Position numbers and translations under genes: made by a program. A DNA stretch of 46,184 bases from Hymenobacteraceae bacterium. Its GTDB lineage: Bacteria; Bacteroidota; Bacteroidia; Cytophagales; Hymenobacteraceae. Within the stretch, counting starts at the first letter, position 1. Each line of letters begins with the position of its first letter. The stretch spans positions 1 to 46,184 of the forward strand of contig JAKONR010000068.1 of NCBI GenBank assembly GCA_022701825.1. Reading direction: 5' to 3'. This document shows, in pieces, positions 43,455 through 46,184 of the stretch. The notes beneath the pieces were generated by a model. That model searched no databases. It saw nothing but the letters and a program-made list of their open reading frames with translations, and was not told where the DNA came from.

Positions 43455-44690
43455 CTACGTCAGCACCGCGCCTATCGTCCGCATTTTATACTCCGTTTCC
43501 TCCCATTCGCGCTTCGGGTCCGAGTCCACCGTCAGCCCCGTGCCGGCGTAAAGAATAGCCTCGTGCGCGCGCAGCTGCAAGCAGCGCAGATTCACGAAGA
43601 GCCGCGACACGCCGGGCGCGGCCACGTTTACCGGCCCCAGAAAGCCGCTGTAATAGGCCCGGTCGTAGCCCTCGTGGCGGGCCAGAAACTCCAGCGCCGC
43701 CGTGCGTGGCATCCCGCCCACGGCCGAGGTCGGGTGCAGCAGCCGCAGCATATCGGTACCTAGGGAGGCGGGCGCGGGTACGTTTTTGAGGTCCACTTCG
43801 AAATCAGTGCGCAGGTGCAGCAGCTCGCCGGCCACGGTGGTGCGCGGGCCGGTTTCCTGGTATTCGCGCAGGCGCAATTGCTTGAAACAGTTCACGATGT
43901 AGCGCGATACCAGTGCCTGCTCCTCAATCTCCTTTTGCCGCCAGATGGCCTCCTGCGGGCGCAAACCCGGCAGCAGCGGCTGCGTGCCCGCCAGCGCCAT
44001 CGTATGAAAATGGCCATCGGCCGTGACCTCGGCCAGCACCTCAGGAGTAGCGCCCAGCCAGGTGCCCACGCCCGGCACGCTCACCAGCGACACAAAGGCG
44101 CGCTCATACGTTTGGCAAAGCTTCTCAAACGCCGCCAGCGGGTCGAAGCCCGGCGGCAGCGGGCGGCAGGCGGCCCGCGAGCTCACCACCTTGCCCACCG
44201 TGCGCGCCTCAATGGCCGCCACCCCGCGCGCTACCAGCGCCGTGTATTCGGCCTGGGTGGCGGTGTGGGGCGCGGGCTGCGGGCTGTAGTGCCACGCCAG
44301 CTCGGGCGGCGTGGGCAGCGCCAGCCACGCCGTGATATTGGGCGCCATGTCGCGGGCGGCGGGCGAGAGGCGCACCGCGTCGGGCTGGTCGGCCTCAAAC
44401 TGCACATCGGCGGGTAGAAACAGCGCCGGGTTGTGGTCGGAGTCGCGGAACGGAAAAAACGCGAATCCGGCCGGCGCCCGGTCGTCGAGCGCGGGCGGCA
44501 GGCCGGTATAAGCGGCTTCGAGCGAGCGGGCTACGAGCAGGCGCGGCGCGGCAGCACCCGGCTCGCGCCAGATGGCCAGCGGCCGGCCCGTGCGCAGCGC
44601 CCCCGCCGCCAGGTGGCGCAGCCGGGCCGCGCTACCGAGGCCGGCCGCGCTGGCTGGCCAAAAAAGCTGCTTGGGTTCTGCGCCGCGCAT
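43455..44690 (-). CDS. menF: Isochorismate synthase (chorismate-binding family)
   Basis: FVSLVSVPGVGTWLGATPEVLAEV; MALAGTQPL; HPTSAVGGMPRTAALEFLARHEGYDRAYYSGFLGPVN; LYAGTGLTVDSDPKREWEETEYKMRTI. Confidence 0.9.
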   Translation of the reverse strand: MRGAEPKQLFWPASAAGLGSAARLRHLAAGALRTGRPLAIWREPGAAAPRLLVARSLEAAYTGLPPALDDRAPAGFAFFPFRDSDHNPALFLPADVQFEADQPDAVRLSPAARDMAPNITAWLALPTPPELAWHYSPQPAPHTATQAEYTALVARGVAAIEARTVGKVVSSRAACRPLPPGFDPLAAFEKLCQTYERAFVSLVSVPGVGTWLGATPEVLAEVTADGHFHTMALAGTQPLLPGLRPQEAIWRQKEIEEQALVSRYIVNCFKQLRLREYQETGPRTTVAGELLHLRTDFEVDLKNVPAPASLGTDMLRLLHPTSAVGGMPRTAALEFLARHEGYDRAYYSGFLGPVNVAAPGVSRLFVNLRCLQLRAHEAILYAGTGLTVDSDPKREWEETEYKMRTIGAVLT

Positions 44691-45124
44691 TAAGCTTGGT
44701 TTTGGCCCGCGGCCGGCACGTCAATCACCGCCATCGTGATGCGGCTGATGCAGACCAGCGCGCCCGTTTCTTCGTGCGTAATGCGGATTTCCCACACCTG
44801 CGTGCTACGCCCAATGTGCAGCGCCGTGGCCCGGCCGCGCACCCAGCCCTCGCGCACGCCCTTGATGTGGTTGGCGTTGATTTCCAGCCCCACGCAGGCC
44901 TGGCGCGTGACATCAATGCGGGTAGCCGCGCCGATGCTGCCCAGGGTTTCGGCCAGGGCCACCGAGGCGCCGCCGTGCAGCAGGCCCATCGGCTGGTGCG
45001 TGCGGCCATCCACGGGCATGCGGCCCTCTAGGTAGTCGTCCGTGATGTCGGTGAGCTCAATGCCCAGCGAATCGGCCAGGGTGGGGCGGTGCGAAGCCCA
45101 GATTTTTACGTCGTCGAGGGTCAT
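44690..45124 (-). CDS. Hotdog-fold thioesterase (PaaI/YdiI-like; candidate DHNA-CoA thioesterase)
   Basis: GRTHQPMGLLHGGASVALAETLGSIGAATRIDVTRQACVGLEINANHIKGVREGWV; adjacent to menF. Confidence 0.85.
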   Translation of the reverse strand: MTLDDVKIWASHRPTLADSLGIELTDITDDYLEGRMPVDGRTHQPMGLLHGGASVALAETLGSIGAATRIDVTRQACVGLEINANHIKGVREGWVRGRATALHIGRSTQVWEIRITHEETGALVCISRITMAVIDVPAAGQNQA

Positions 45125-45156
45125 GGGAAGGATGGGGAAAGGGCTAGAGGAAACTT

Positions 45157-45280
45157 CCGTCATGCTGAGCGCAGCGCAGCGGAGTCGAAGCATCTCGCTG
45201 GCAGAACTAACTATTGTCGGTAGAGTTTACTGCACCACGCGAGATGCTTCGACTCCGCTGCGCTGCGCTCAGCATGACGG
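45157..45280. repeat. Palindromic repeat, family B copy 3
   Basis: ccgtcatgctgagcgcagcgcagcggagtcgaagcatctcg ... cgagatgcttcgactccgctgcgctgcgctcagcatgacgg. Confidence 0.93.
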
Positions 45281-45307
45281 AATTAAATTTATTAGCTGCT
45301 GAGTACC

Positions 45308-45976
45308 ATGCACGCGGCGCTACGCACTAATTTCACCGCGAAACTACTCTATTTATCCGTGCCCGTTCAGCAGCTCTACCTCCTCCGCCACGGCCAGACC
45401 GATTTCAACGTGCAAGGCATCGTGCAGGGCAGCGGCGTCGACTCCGACCTCAACGAGCGCGGCCGCTGGCAGGCCGAGCGCTTCTGGCAGGCTTATAAGG
45501 ACATGCCGTTTGCCCGCGTCTACACCTCGCGGCTCAAACGCACGTACCAGTCGGTACGCAAGTTTATCGACCTAGGCCTGCCGCACGAGGCGCACGCCGC
45601 CCTCAACGAGATAAGCTGGGGTACCCGCGAGGGCACCCGCATTACGCCCCAGGAAGACGCTGAGTACAAGCATGTATTAGACGAGTGGCTGGCCGGCAAC
45701 GACCGCGCCCACCTGCCCGGCGGCGAAAGCCCGGCCGACGTGGCCGCCCGCCAGCGCCCATTCATTGAGCTGCTGAAAAGCCGGCCCGACGATGAAACCG
45801 TACTGGTTTGCATGCACGGCCGGGCCATGCGCGTGCTGCTGTGCCAGCTGCTGGGCTACCCGCTCAGCTGCATGGATGAGTTTGAGCACCAGAACCTTTG
45901 CTTGTATAAGCTACATTATACGGGCTCGCGCTTCACCATCCGCAATTTCCTCGACGTAAGCCATTTGGCTGAGTAG
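45308..45976 (+). CDS. Histidine phosphatase (phosphoglycerate-mutase-like) family protein
   Basis: QLYLLRHGQTDFNVQGIVQGSGVDSDLNERGRWQAERF; VLVCMHGRAMRVLLCQLLG; true start may be a downstream GTG near 45359. Confidence 0.88.
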   Translation: MHAALRTNFTAKLLYLSVPVQQLYLLRHGQTDFNVQGIVQGSGVDSDLNERGRWQAERFWQAYKDMPFARVYTSRLKRTYQSVRKFIDLGLPHEAHAALNEISWGTREGTRITPQEDAEYKHVLDEWLAGNDRAHLPGGESPADVAARQRPFIELLKSRPDDETVLVCMHGRAMRVLLCQLLGYPLSCMDEFEHQNLCLYKLHYTGSRFTIRNFLDVSHLAE

Positions 45977-46069
45977 CTGTTCCTGTTCCCACCCGCCATT
46001 CGCGGCCCCGATTGTTTACCCGACTTTTCGCGGCTAATTTTGGCCCCCAATCCCAACCCCGCAATTCCG

Positions 46070-46184
46070 ATGGCCGAAATTATAAAAATGCCGAAAATGA
46101 GCGACACGATGACCGAAGGGACCATCGCGGCCTGGCTCAAAAAAGTAGGCGACAAAGTGAAATCGGGCGACATCCTGGCCGAAG
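46070..46184 (+). CDS. Dihydrolipoamide acyltransferase (E2 component), 5' end only
   Basis: MAEIIKMPKMSDTMTEGTIAAWLKKVGDKVKSGDILAE: N-terminal lipoyl domain; truncated by window end. Confidence 0.85.
   Translation, partial: MAEIIKMPKMSDTMTEGTIAAWLKKVGDKVKSGDILAE

Overview
High-GC chromosomal window that looks like Bacteroidota, probably Hymenobacter or a close relative (inferred from TAnnTTTG/TTCG promoter-like motifs, LytTR/LytS pairs, a TonB-dependent receptor with carboxypeptidase-like N-terminus, split men genes, and a T9SS-type surface protein). No rRNA, complete tRNA, CRISPR array, transposase or phage gene was seen. Main contents, left to right: (i) a giant surface protein running off the left edge; (ii) a YfcC-like transporter; (iii) a seven-gene block at 6.7-18.6 kb (RND/MMPL exporter, UbiA-like prenyltransferase, PPDK/PEP-synthase-like phosphotransferase, GNAT, APH-fold kinase, DUF3419/BtaA-like aminocarboxypropyltransferase, AMP-dependent ligase) that could be an undescribed lipid or small-molecule pathway; (iv) a PAS-only protein, TonB receptor and two LytS/LytTR pairs; (v) tandem TlpA-like thioredoxins; (vi) menaquinone genes (menE, menB, menD, menF, hotdog thioesterase), a GH13 amylase, and the start of a dihydrolipoamide acyltransferase. 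The most distinctive signal is the dense set of palindromic repeats. Several families sit between genes. Two are inserted in frame inside conserved genes, and menD carries an in-frame block resembling tRNA 3' halves. One family supplies stop codons to the flanking genes and shows compensatory changes between copies. All family assignments come from reading the translated sequences; no database search was run.
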